From NCBI GenBank assembly GCA_946537585.1, contig CAMNFX010000043.1, forward strand, positions 1 through 9,095: DNA of 9,095 bases, written 5' to 3'. The notes beneath the pieces are model-generated. The model had not been told where the DNA came from and made no database searches. It saw only the letters and a program-made list of their open reading frames with translations. Each line of letters begins with the position of its first letter. The first letter of the stretch is position 1. The DNA comes from an uncultured Lachnospiraceae bacterium. GTDB lineage: Bacteria > Bacillota > Clostridia > Lachnospirales > Lachnospiraceae. Positions 1-5,653 of the stretch are shown here, piece after piece. The translations under genes were made by a program, and so were the position numbers.

Positions 1-1043
1 CGGATGTGCTCGGGAAGCTCATTGAACGGGGTGTCCAGACTGAAGTGGTATTCTTCGGACAATGCCTCCAGCATGGCATGCGTATAGGAGCCGTCATGTC
101 CGCTCGACTGCCATCCCGTCACCTGAAATACGCCCTGGTTGAGGGACAGCGTCGGGTCCGGCATCATCAGTTCCAGGCTGAGCTCCGACTTATACCCCAG
201 TCCGAAGCACTCCGGGCAGGCGCCGTAAGGGTTGTTGAAGGAAAAGGATCGCGGCTCGATCTCCTCGATACTGATGCCGCAGTCCGGACAGGCAAAATGC
301 TGGGAAAATGTCAGCGCTTCGCCGTCGATCACATCGACGATCATGAGCCCGTCCGAAAGCTTCAGTACATTTTCCACGGAATCCGTAAGACGCTGCTCAA
401 TGCCCTCCCGGATCACGAGACGGTCAACCACGATCTCGATATTGTGCTTTAAGTTTTTGTCAAGCCTGATGTCCTCTCCGAGCTCATACATGCTGCCGTC
501 CACGCGTACACGCACATAGCCGGACTTTCGGGCCTGCTCGAGGAGCTTTACATGCTCTCCCTTCCGTCCCCGGACGACCGGCGCAAGAAGCTGGATCCTG
601 GTCCGTTCCGGAAGATGCAGGATCGTATCCACCATTTCATCGACCGTCTGCCTGCGGATCTCCCTGCCGCACTGCGGGCAGTGGGGGATCCCGATGCGCG
701 CGTAAAGAAGACGCAGATAATCATAGATCTCCGTCACCGTACCGACTGTGGAGCGCGGGTTGTGATTCGTGGATTTCTGGTCGATGCTGATGGCGGGCGA
801 AAGTCCCTCAATGCTCTGCACCTTCGGCTTTTCCATCTGCCCGAGGAACTGACGCGCATAGGAGCTTAAGGATTCCATATACCGGCGCTGCCCCTCCGCG
901 TAGATCGTATCGAACGCAAGCGATGACTTGCCGCTGCCGGAGAGTCCGGTCAGCACGACAAGCTGATCTCTGGGAATGTCAAGGTCGATGTTTTTGAGGT
1001 TATGCTCCGCCGCGCCTCTGATTTTAATAAAGTTTTTATTCAT
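1..1043 (-). CDS. uvrA: UvrABC excinuclease subunit A (UvrA), N-terminal 347 residues, cut by the window edge
   Basis: UvrA is the damage-scanning ABC-type ATPase of nucleotide excision repair; it loads UvrB onto lesions in the cytoplasm. The frame is open from the ATG at 1043 to the edge and gives 347 of the roughly 940 residues normal for the family, so it is cut by the window and not broken. Visible landmarks are the opening [19 protein letters not shown], the Walker A loop GLSGSGKS (33-40), the [19 protein letters not shown] block (49-67), [20 protein letters not shown] (91-110), an extra CPQC pair (122-125), the UvrB-binding-type region after it, and the first zinc module with Cys 252, 255, 276 and 279 around [12 protein letters not shown]. 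The start follows GGAAAG seven bases upstream and lies inside the end of the PAP2 gene (8-bp overlap), so translation may be coupled. No uvrB is adjacent, and I see no Gram-positive LexA box upstream. The family call is certain. Confidence 0.98.
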   Translation of the reverse strand, partial: MNKNFIKIRGAAEHNLKNIDLDIPRDQLVVLTGLSGSGKSSLAFDTIYAEGQRRYMESLSSYARQFLGQMEKPKVQSIEGLSPAISIDQKSTNHNPRSTVGTVTEIYDYLRLLYARIGIPHCPQCGREIRRQTVDEMVDTILHLPERTRIQLLAPVVRGRKGEHVKLLEQARKSGYVRVRVDGSMYELGEDIRLDKNLKHNIEIVVDRLVIREGIEQRLTDSVENVLKLSDGLMIVDVIDGEALTFSQHFACPDCGISIEEIEPRSFSFNNPYGACPECFGLGYKSELSLELMMPDPTLSLNQGVFQVTGWQSSGHDGSYTHAMLEALSEEYHFSLDTPFNELPEHI

Positions 1044-1704
1044 ATCCAATCTTTCCGTAAATGACGTACAGTATAAGGGCAAGCAGGGCCCCGGCGATCA
1101 CGTCCACGATGCTGTGCTGCTTGATCGCCATGGTAGACCAGGTGATCATCGCGGTGATGATGTAAGAATAGACGCGCACAGAGGGCGTCAGCACCCGGAG
1201 ACGGCTGTCACGGATCACAAGGGCTTCTGTCACGATCGTGGAGATATGGATCGACGGACATACGCCGTAGGGGGTGTCCGCTGCCCGGATCATTTTCACC
1301 GCGCACTTAAAGATATTGTCCGGCTCAAGAGGTTCTCTCAGATCGACCGCATTCGGCCAGATGACATAAATGATCAGAGAGAGCGTCATGCCTGTAAACA
1401 TCACGACACAGAGCTTTACAAAGTCTCTGACCGCTTCTTCACAGCGGTCCCTGCCGTCCGTCTGCCGCTCCGCTTTCACTGCCTGAAAGGCAAAGAAAAA
1501 TACCCAGCCCGGAAACCAGAAAAACCACAGGGCGTAGGGAATCACCATGTACTCATTGAAGGGGATCAGGCTGTCTAAGGAGCAGCGGATCACATAATGC
1601 TCCGCCGGGATCTTGTCGATCGTGAAAAAGGCGATCAGATAAACCGGCAGATATAAGAGCAGCAGCAAATATTTATGTTTTTGCAGGTATTTCAGCATAC
1701 CCAT
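1036..1704 (-). CDS. PAP2-superfamily integral membrane phosphatase/phosphotransferase-like protein
   Basis: This 222-residue protein looks like a membrane PAP2 enzyme, a family that removes or transfers phosphate on lipid phosphates at the membrane. Hydrophobic segments lie near residues 11-29, 53-76, 98-116, 178-193 and 201-217. Two PAP2 signatures are visible: CPSIH at 149-153, matching the PSGH motif with Gly replaced by Ile, and S190-T191-x5-H197-x3-D201, matching SRx5Hx3D with Arg replaced by Thr. The two histidines and the aspartate that form the catalytic core in the family are therefore kept (H153, H197, D201). The first motif (Kx6RP) is not clear. The ATG at 1704 is the only ATG before an in-frame upstream stop apart from one two codons further in, and its ribosome site is weak. 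The 3' end overlaps the uvrA start. The substrate cannot be read from sequence; an inositol-phosphotransferase-like or undecaprenyl-phosphate-related role is possible. Confidence 0.85.
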   Translation of the reverse strand: MGMLKYLQKHKYLLLLLYLPVYLIAFFTIDKIPAEHYVIRCSLDSLIPFNEYMVIPYALWFFWFPGWVFFFAFQAVKAERQTDGRDRCEEAVRDFVKLCVVMFTGMTLSLIIYVIWPNAVDLREPLEPDNIFKCAVKMIRAADTPYGVCPSIHISTIVTEALVIRDSRLRVLTPSVRVYSYIITAMITWSTMAIKQHSIVDVIAGALLALILYVIYGKIGYE

Positions 1705-1865
1705 CAGTTTACAACATCACCGGCAAACGGGCAAGTCCCCTTCCCCGGTCTTTCCTCATATGGTAAGCCCCCATGCCTGTGAAAGCACCGCACTGCATAT
1801 AAGCTGCCTTGTCAGCTGTCCTGAAAAAAGAAAGAAGGCGTTCATTTCATCCATTTTCCGGGAGC
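1705..1865. other. Gap upstream of the PAP2 gene, no convincing promoter
   Basis: This stretch should hold the promoter of the PAP2-uvrA unit. The best minus-strand candidate is TTGCCC, 17 bases, TAAACT, with the -10-like box ending only one base before the PAP2 start codon. That would give an almost leaderless message, and the -35-like box is poor. A small hairpin (AGCTG, six bases, CAGCT at 1802-1817) has no U tract. A 16-codon minus-strand ORF (1709-1759) ends four bases before the PAP2 start; I do not call it a gene. Confidence 0.4.
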
Positions 1866-1904
1866 TTATAAAAAAATTAAGAGCTGCCGGAATCCGGCAG
1901 CTCT
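1866..1904 (-). terminator. Rho-independent terminator of the NUDIX gene
   Basis: On the minus strand a perfect 11-bp stem (AGAGCTGCCGG paired with CCGGCAGCTCT, arms 1894-1904 and 1880-1890, three-base loop) is followed by TTAATTTTTTT. It lies 22 bp past the NUDIX stop codon, so it ends that transcript and insulates the downstream PAP2-uvrA pair, which must then have its own promoter or depend on readthrough. Confidence 0.92.
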
Positions 1905-1925
1905 GCTTAAATGCATCCGTCCTTT

Positions 1926-2363
1926 TTATGTCCAGCTTCCTTCCCGGCGCATCTTCTGATAGACCGGCCAGGCCTTCTCCAGCATATCCCGCTCATTCGG
2001 GAACTTGAGAAGATGGATCGCTTCATGATACTTGTAGAATCCGCTGTCCCTGAAGTATTCCTCCGACTGCGGCTTAGAATAATAGGACTTTCCTTTCATG
2101 AGGTACCAGTGGACCTCCTTTTCCACCTTGTCCTCAGGGATCATAAAAGAGTATGAATTACTGCCGACGTAGTCAATGATCTCCGCGTCTGCGCCGCTTT
2201 CTTCCTTCACCTCGCGCAGCGCCGTCTGCTCATGTGACTCGCCGTCTTCCACCGTTCCTTTGGGCAATACCCAGCCCTCATATCTGTTTTTGTAGTTTTT
2301 GTAAAGCAGTAATACCTTGCCTCGATAGATGACGATACCACCGCAGCTCACCGCTTCAATCAT
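1926..2363 (-). CDS. NUDIX hydrolase, diadenosine-polyphosphatase-like
   Basis: NUDIX enzymes cleave nucleoside diphosphates linked to another group X in the cytoplasm, using Mg2+ or Mn2+. From the ATG at 2363 the protein has 145 residues. The full Nudix box G36-x5-E42-x7-R50-E51-V-x-E54-E55-x-G57 is intact, so it should be catalytic. The WVLPKG run just before the box and the later EKEVHWYL segment resemble asymmetric diadenosine tetraphosphate hydrolases; that substrate is inference. I chose the ATG at 2363 because AGGGA lies seven bases upstream. A GTG at 2393 extends the frame by ten residues but has no ribosome site and sits inside a hairpin. The gene stands alone with its own promoter and terminator and is divergent from the GntR-type regulator gene, which may control it. 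Confidence 0.93.
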   Translation of the reverse strand: MIEAVSCGGIVIYRGKVLLLYKNYKNRYEGWVLPKGTVEDGESHEQTALREVKEESGADAEIIDYVGSNSYSFMIPEDKVEKEVHWYLMKGKSYYSKPQSEEYFRDSGFYKYHEAIHLLKFPNERDMLEKAWPVYQKMRREGSWT

Positions 2364-2374
2364 ATAGACATCCC

Positions 2375-2392
2375 TGCCTTCCGGAAAAGGCA
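2375..2392 (-). other. Hairpin next to the NUDIX ribosome site
   Basis: TGCCTT (2392-2387) pairs with AAGGCA (2380-2375) around a six-base loop in the NUDIX leader. The 3' arm touches the AGGGA ribosome site (2375-2371), so folding could limit ribosome access. The pairing is seen in the sequence; any regulatory effect is inference. Confidence 0.4.
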
Positions 2393-2450
2393 CCGTATGC
2401 TGTTAAATCCAGGCGCCCCGCCGTTTTCTGTTTATATCCAAATTGAATTA

Positions 2451-2479
2451 ATTATAGCTCTTACGTCGAGCTACTTCAA
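2451..2479 (-). promoter_or_regulatory. Sigma-A-type promoter of the NUDIX gene
   Basis: On the minus strand TTGAAG (2479-2474) and a perfect TATAAT (2456-2451) are separated by 17 bases, the ideal spacing. Transcription should begin near 2444, leaving a leader of about 80 bases. The spacer is almost entirely an inverted repeat, listed separately. TTGACA occurs further upstream on the same strand but is too far from the TATAAT to pair with it. Confidence 0.8.
2455..2473. repeat. Inverted repeat between -35 and -10 of the NUDIX promoter, candidate operator
   Basis: TAGCTC and GAGCTA (2455-2460 and 2468-2473) form a perfect 6-bp inverted repeat with seven bases between, filling the promoter spacer and running into the -10 box. 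A dimeric repressor bound here would block RNA polymerase. The neighbouring GntR-type protein is an obvious but unproven candidate. The same bases could also form an RNA hairpin, but they lie upstream of the predicted NUDIX transcript start, which favours a DNA-level role. Confidence 0.5.
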
Positions 2480-2527
2480 GATGGCATTGTCAAGTTCGAC
2501 ATATTTTTTGTCACGAATTGAGTCAGT

Positions 2528-2551
2528 CCGTTCATCGCGCGGACGGTTTTT
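2528..2551 (+). terminator. Terminator-like hairpin with no plus-strand gene upstream
   Basis: CCGTTC (2528-2533) pairs with GGACGG (2541-2546), with one G-U pair and a seven-base loop, and is followed directly by TTTTT. It has the form of a weak intrinsic terminator pointing toward the GntR-type gene, yet every gene to its left in the window is on the minus strand. It could end an antisense or small RNA, or be fortuitous. Confidence 0.35.
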
Positions 2552-2616
2552 GCCGGCTATTACTTTATTTAATAAGGCTTCATAGTAAACTGACTAACAA
2601 ATTCCATTTATAAGAC

Positions 2617-2646
2617 TTGTAATAACTTATAATTTCATATTATAAT
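2617..2646 (+). promoter_or_regulatory. Promoter of the GntR-type regulator gene
   Basis: TTGTAA (2617-2622) and TATAAT (2641-2646) are 18 bases apart in a very AT-rich stretch. The start would be near 2653, with a leader of about 60 bases. The -10 box lies within the palindrome TATTATAATA (2638-2647), which is itself centred inside the inverted repeat CTTATAAT/ATTATAAG (2626-2633 and 2653-2660). Regulator binding there would give autoregulation. AT-richness makes chance palindromes more likely. Confidence 0.65.
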
Positions 2647-2714
2647 AGTAATATTATAAGAGTACGATTCTTTACATATTCACAATTGTATTATTTCATT
2701 CCGAGGAGGAAGCA

Positions 2715-3476
2715 ATGTTAGATAAAAATACAGCAATACCGCTATATCAGCAGATCGTTGATTATGTGAGAGAAAAGATCCGGACCGGTGAGTACCAGCC
2801 GGGTCAGATCCTTCCGAGCGAAGCCAGGTTCTGCGAGGAATTCGGTGTCAGCCGCATCACGGTCCGCAACGCGATCCAGATGCTGGTCGACGAAGATCTG
2901 GTCGTCAAGCATCACGGCAAGGGCTCCTTTGTTACCGACTGGGCTGACCGCAAGATGCACGAGACCTTCCAGAGCTTTGAGGACGTCTGCGCCAAGCAGC
3001 ATATCCAGGTATACTCTCATATCCTTTCGAACAGACAGATCCCCGGTTCCCAGGCAATCTTAAAGGAGCTGAAGCTTGCTTCAGGCTCACGGGTCATCTG
3101 CATTGAGCGCGTCAGTATCGCCAATTCCGTCCCCGCAGCTCTTGAGCGCCTTTATCTTCCCGCTGAGAAATATGCCTTTCTGCTGCAGCGCAACATAGAA
3201 AACCAGCAGATCAGAAAGGTCCTCGTCATCGACAGCAACTTTGATGCCAATGAGATCGGCGTCAAGCACTACCGTCTGGACGTTGCCCTTGCAAGCGAGC
3301 AGGAGGCCGAGCATCTCAACATCAATCCGGGCGATCCGCTCTATGTCATACAGAGCACACTGGTCCTGCCTGACGGCTCACCGATCTGCTTTTTCAAGCA
3401 GCTGATTCCGGGAAGCATCTGCTCTCTCACACTCTCGTCGAGAGAAAACAACCTGAAGATCCATATCGATGTCTGA
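2715..3476 (+). CDS. GntR-family transcriptional regulator, HutC/UTRA type
   Basis: This 253-residue DNA-binding protein has the standard length for the HutC subfamily. The N-terminal winged helix-turn-helix spans about residues 8-74: the opening IPLYQQIVDYVREKIRTGEY, then LPSEARFCEEFGVSRITVRN around the recognition helix, and the wing HHGKGSFV (67-74). Residues from about 90 to 240 fit a UTRA ligand-binding domain, usually a sensor of a small metabolite such as a sugar phosphate or amino-acid derivative; the ligand cannot be read here. The start follows AGGAGG with five-base spacing. The gene is monocistronic, with its own promoter and a strong terminator, and is divergent from the NUDIX gene. 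No transporter or catabolic operon adjoins it, which is unusual for this subfamily, so its target is either the NUDIX gene, itself, or genes elsewhere. Confidence 0.95.
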   Translation: MLDKNTAIPLYQQIVDYVREKIRTGEYQPGQILPSEARFCEEFGVSRITVRNAIQMLVDEDLVVKHHGKGSFVTDWADRKMHETFQSFEDVCAKQHIQVYSHILSNRQIPGSQAILKELKLASGSRVICIERVSIANSVPAALERLYLPAEKYAFLLQRNIENQQIRKVLVIDSNFDANEIGVKHYRLDVALASEQEAEHLNINPGDPLYVIQSTLVLPDGSPICFFKQLIPGSICSLTLSSRENNLKIHIDV

Positions 3477-3513
3477 TCTTTGAATCCACTTCCCACATTT
3501 AAGAACTGAGAAG

Positions 3514-3550
3514 CCCCCGCATCATCCGGCAGATGCGGGGGTTTTATTAT
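3514..3550 (+). terminator. Rho-independent terminator of the GntR-type gene
   Basis: A perfect 10-bp stem (CCCCCGCATC at 3514-3523 with GATGCGGGGG at 3532-3541, eight-base loop) is followed by TTTTATTAT and preceded by AAG. It lies about 37 bases past the stop codon. In the opposite direction only a broken T-rich run follows, so it may also stop part of the converging transcript. Confidence 0.93.
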
Positions 3551-3576
3551 CATCACGGCTGCCGGACACCGGCCCG

Positions 3577-3603
3577 GTCAGACAAAGGAAAGCATCCTTT
3601 CCT
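3577..3603 (-). terminator. Weak terminator candidate for the kinase-like gene
   Basis: On the minus strand AGGAAAG (3603-3597) pairs with CTTTCCT (3592-3586) around a four-base loop, followed by TTTGTCTG. It sits about 25 bases past the kinase-like stop codon. The stem is only seven pairs, AT-rich at one end, and the T tract is interrupted, so it may act only together with the shared hairpin at 3514-3541. Confidence 0.4.
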
Positions 3604-3627
3604 GCTTTCAGGCAGCAGGGCTGCGGA

Positions 3628-4269
3628 TCACTTCAGGATCTCAAGCAGGATCTGTACGCAGCGGTCAACGCCAAGCGTGCCTACATCAAGGCAGATGTTG
3701 TAGTTTGACGCACTGTCGATTTCGCTTCCGGTATATTTTTTATAATAGGTGCGGCGCAGATCGTCCCGCCGGGCAATATACTTATCGAGCTCCACAGCAT
3801 CCTTTACCGGGTCAAGCTTCTTTCCTGCGAGCGGATCCATCGACTTGTCCTCATCCGGAAGAAGCTCGGAAGCGCGCTGTCTGCGGTTCTCTCTGGAGGC
3901 ATAGAGATAAATGTCAAAGGTCGGGACCTCAGCCATCTTCAGCACATAGTTTGAGCAGCGGCCGACGATGATGCAGGGCTTTGCGGAGAGCTCCAGGATC
4001 ACCTTGCTCTGCGCCCTGAAAATGTCATCATGACTCGAATTGTATCCGCTGTGGACCGTGCTCATGATGCTGTCGACCCATTTGCTGCGGTGGCTCAGGT
4101 TTTCGCCCTCCTCGCGGATCATTTCGGATTCAAAGCCGCTTTCCAGGGCCGTCTTCTTCACAAAGTCCCTGTCATACCACGGAAGGCCGAGCGCCTCCGA
4201 AAGCGCTCTTGCGATCGTACGCCCGTACGCCGCGAAATCTCTGTGGATCGTGATCACCTGATATTTCAT
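3628..4269 (-). CDS. Cytidylate kinase-like family protein
   Basis: This 213-residue protein matches the cytidylate kinase-like family, P-loop nucleotide kinase relatives whose substrates are mostly unknown. Matching segments are ITIHRDFAAYGRTIARALSE (6-25, family form ITISREYGSGGREIA), LPWYDRDFV (29-37), CIIVGRCSNYVL (99-110), the Arg-rich stretch RENRRQRASELLP (126-138), and YYKKYTG followed by SNYNICLDVGTLG (175-200). The phosphate-binding loop is poor in glycine (AAYG where GSGG is usual), so ATP binding may be weak or altered. The ATG at 4269 is chosen because AAGGAGGAG lies about nine bases upstream; the frame stays open to 4350, but that extension is basic, unconserved-looking and lacks a ribosome site. 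It is last in the cluster with the two CorC/CNNM-like genes, 130 bases after the second, with no clear promoter of its own. Confidence 0.9.
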   Translation of the reverse strand: MKYQVITIHRDFAAYGRTIARALSEALGLPWYDRDFVKKTALESGFESEMIREEGENLSHRSKWVDSIMSTVHSGYNSSHDDIFRAQSKVILELSAKPCIIVGRCSNYVLKMAEVPTFDIYLYASRENRRQRASELLPDEDKSMDPLAGKKLDPVKDAVELDKYIARRDDLRRTYYKKYTGSEIDSASNYNICLDVGTLGVDRCVQILLEILK

Positions 4270-4343
4270 AACACTTATCTCCTCCTTTTTACGGATACTG
4301 TGCTTCTTCATAACTGTCCGCCGCCGGCCTGACCGTAAAGCAG

Positions 4344-4408
4344 AAAGCATGGCTGCATGCCGTCCCGGCAGACAGACCGTGAGCTGCAGACAGGATCTCT
4401 CATGCTTT
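4344..4408 (-). repeat. Long-range inverted repeat around the CorC-like stop codon
   Basis: AAAGCATG (4344-4351) and CATGCTTT (4401-4408) are perfect inverted copies separated by 49 bases. The second arm lies over the end of the upstream CorC/CNNM-like gene. Inside the loop is a smaller hairpin, TGCCG and CGGCA (4358-4370). No T tract follows, so it is not a terminator. In a joint mRNA it could form a structured spacer between the two coding regions. Confidence 0.4.
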
Positions 4409-5653
4409 ATCCGATGATTTCCGCCGGATCCGGATCTTTGTCACGCGGCGCTCATCGACCTCAAGCACCCGCACCTCAGACCCCATATACTCAAAGGAAT
4501 CTCCCTCCTTGGGAAATCCGTCCAGCATTTCGATGCACCAGCCGCCTGCCGTGTCTGAAACGAAGTCGAACTCATCCTCGTCCCAGCCCATCAGGTCTAC
4601 CAGCTCGCCGGTGACGGTATCGCCGTCCACCTCATAGACGCCGTCCGACTTCTCAACGATGCCGGTCTCGACGGTATCCGTTTCATCCCAGATATCGCCG
4701 ACAAGCTCCTCCATGACGTCCTCCATGCTGACCACGCCGAGCGTGCCGCCGTACTCATCCGTCACGACAGCCAGATGCTGTCTGGCCTTTCGAAACTGCG
4801 AGAGCACTGCCGGAAGCTTCATGGTCTTGTAAACATACATGGCCGGCATCAGGAGCGAGCGGATATTGACGACCTCATGATCGATCAGCGCCTTCAGCAG
4901 ATGATTCATCGAAAGAATGCCGATGATGTTGTCGATGCTGTCCTCATATACGGGAATACGGGAATAGGGAGACTTTTCAATCGCCTCCATGATCTCCTCC
5001 CAGCTGTCGTCCACATCAATGGCGAGCAGGTCCACCCTGGCGGTCATGACCTCCTGGGCAGAGATCTCGGAAAAATCGATCGCCGCGCTGATCAGCTCCA
5101 CCTCATCCTCATCAAGAACGTCCTCATCCTCTGCCGTCTCGATGATGGAATGGAGCTCCTCCACCGCTGTATCGGCATCCGCAGCATGCTCTCCCTTAAG
5201 GCCTCTGGTCAGAAGCTCCACAAGTCCTACCGTAAGGCGCGTTACGGGAGTAAAGAGCAGCATCAGGAAATGCACCGGTCCGGCAAAGCTGTTTGCAAAG
5301 CGGGTGGCGTTTTTCTGGGCGGTGATCTTCGGGATCGTTTCTCCGAAAATGATCACAGCAAGTGTAATGATCAGGGTCGCGGCCCAGGTATAGCGTCCGC
5401 CGAAGGCCAGGATCGCCACAACGGAGCTGAGCGAAGAGGATGCGATATTGACCAGGTTGTTGCCGACCAGGATCGCCGAAAGAGCATCATCAAAACGCTC
5501 AAGGATTTTAACTGCCACGGCGGCAGACCGGCTGCCGTTTTCCGCCATATGCTCAAGGCGTATGCGGTTGCAGGAAGAAAACGCCATTTCCGAGGCCGAG
5601 AAAAAGGCCGAGCACAGAAGGCAGACGAGAATACCAAGGATATAAGGCGTCAT
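4400..5653 (-). CDS. DUF21/CBS/CorC_HlyC membrane protein, second of a tandem pair (HlyC/CorC/CNNM family)
   Basis: Proteins of this family sit in the cytoplasmic membrane and are linked to Mg2+ (and sometimes Co2+ or Na+) efflux; the old name 'hemolysin' is misleading. The 417 residues show a DUF21 domain with membrane segments near 4-22, 58-83, 88-108 and 124-148, two CBS modules (about 205-255 and 268-322) and a CorC_HlyC domain (about 333-412). Family residues at the ion path look intact: FFSASE (17-22), VGNNLVN (63-69) and FGETIPK (103-109). CBS pairs usually bind ATP or AMP and gate the transporter. The start at 5653 has AAGGAGG six bases upstream and overlaps the stop codon of the preceding paralogue as ATGA, so the two are translationally coupled. 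Substrate is inferred from family only. Confidence 0.95.
   Translation of the reverse strand: MTPYILGILVCLLCSAFFSASEMAFSSCNRIRLEHMAENGSRSAAVAVKILERFDDALSAILVGNNLVNIASSSLSSVVAILAFGGRYTWAATLIITLAVIIFGETIPKITAQKNATRFANSFAGPVHFLMLLFTPVTRLTVGLVELLTRGLKGEHAADADTAVEELHSIIETAEDEDVLDEDEVELISAAIDFSEISAQEVMTARVDLLAIDVDDSWEEIMEAIEKSPYSRIPVYEDSIDNIIGILSMNHLLKALIDHEVVNIRSLLMPAMYVYKTMKLPAVLSQFRKARQHLAVVTDEYGGTLGVVSMEDVMEELVGDIWDETDTVETGIVEKSDGVYEVDGDTVTGELVDLMGWDEDEFDFVSDTAGGWCIEMLDGFPKEGDSFEYMGSEVRVLEVDERRVTKIRIRRKSSDKA

Noticed and set aside
1..1043. uvrA as a pseudogene
   Set aside because: All visible motifs are intact and the frame is unbroken; only the window edge ends it.
976..1578. A 200-codon plus-strand open frame across the PAP2 gene
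   Set aside because: Antisense to a gene with readable PAP2 motifs; the translated product has no family features and no ribosome site.
1705..1925. LexA (SOS) box upstream of the PAP2-uvrA unit
   Set aside because: No GAAC-N4-GTTC-type palindrome is present in the gap.
2364..2714. Riboswitch in the NUDIX/GntR intergenic region
   Set aside because: The hairpins are short and mostly lie upstream of the predicted transcript starts; no conserved riboswitch core is recognisable.
4270..4350. Longer start for the kinase-like protein at 4350
   Set aside because: The added 27 residues are basic and unlike the family, while the ATG at 4269 has a strong AAGGAGGAG site and begins the conserved sequence.
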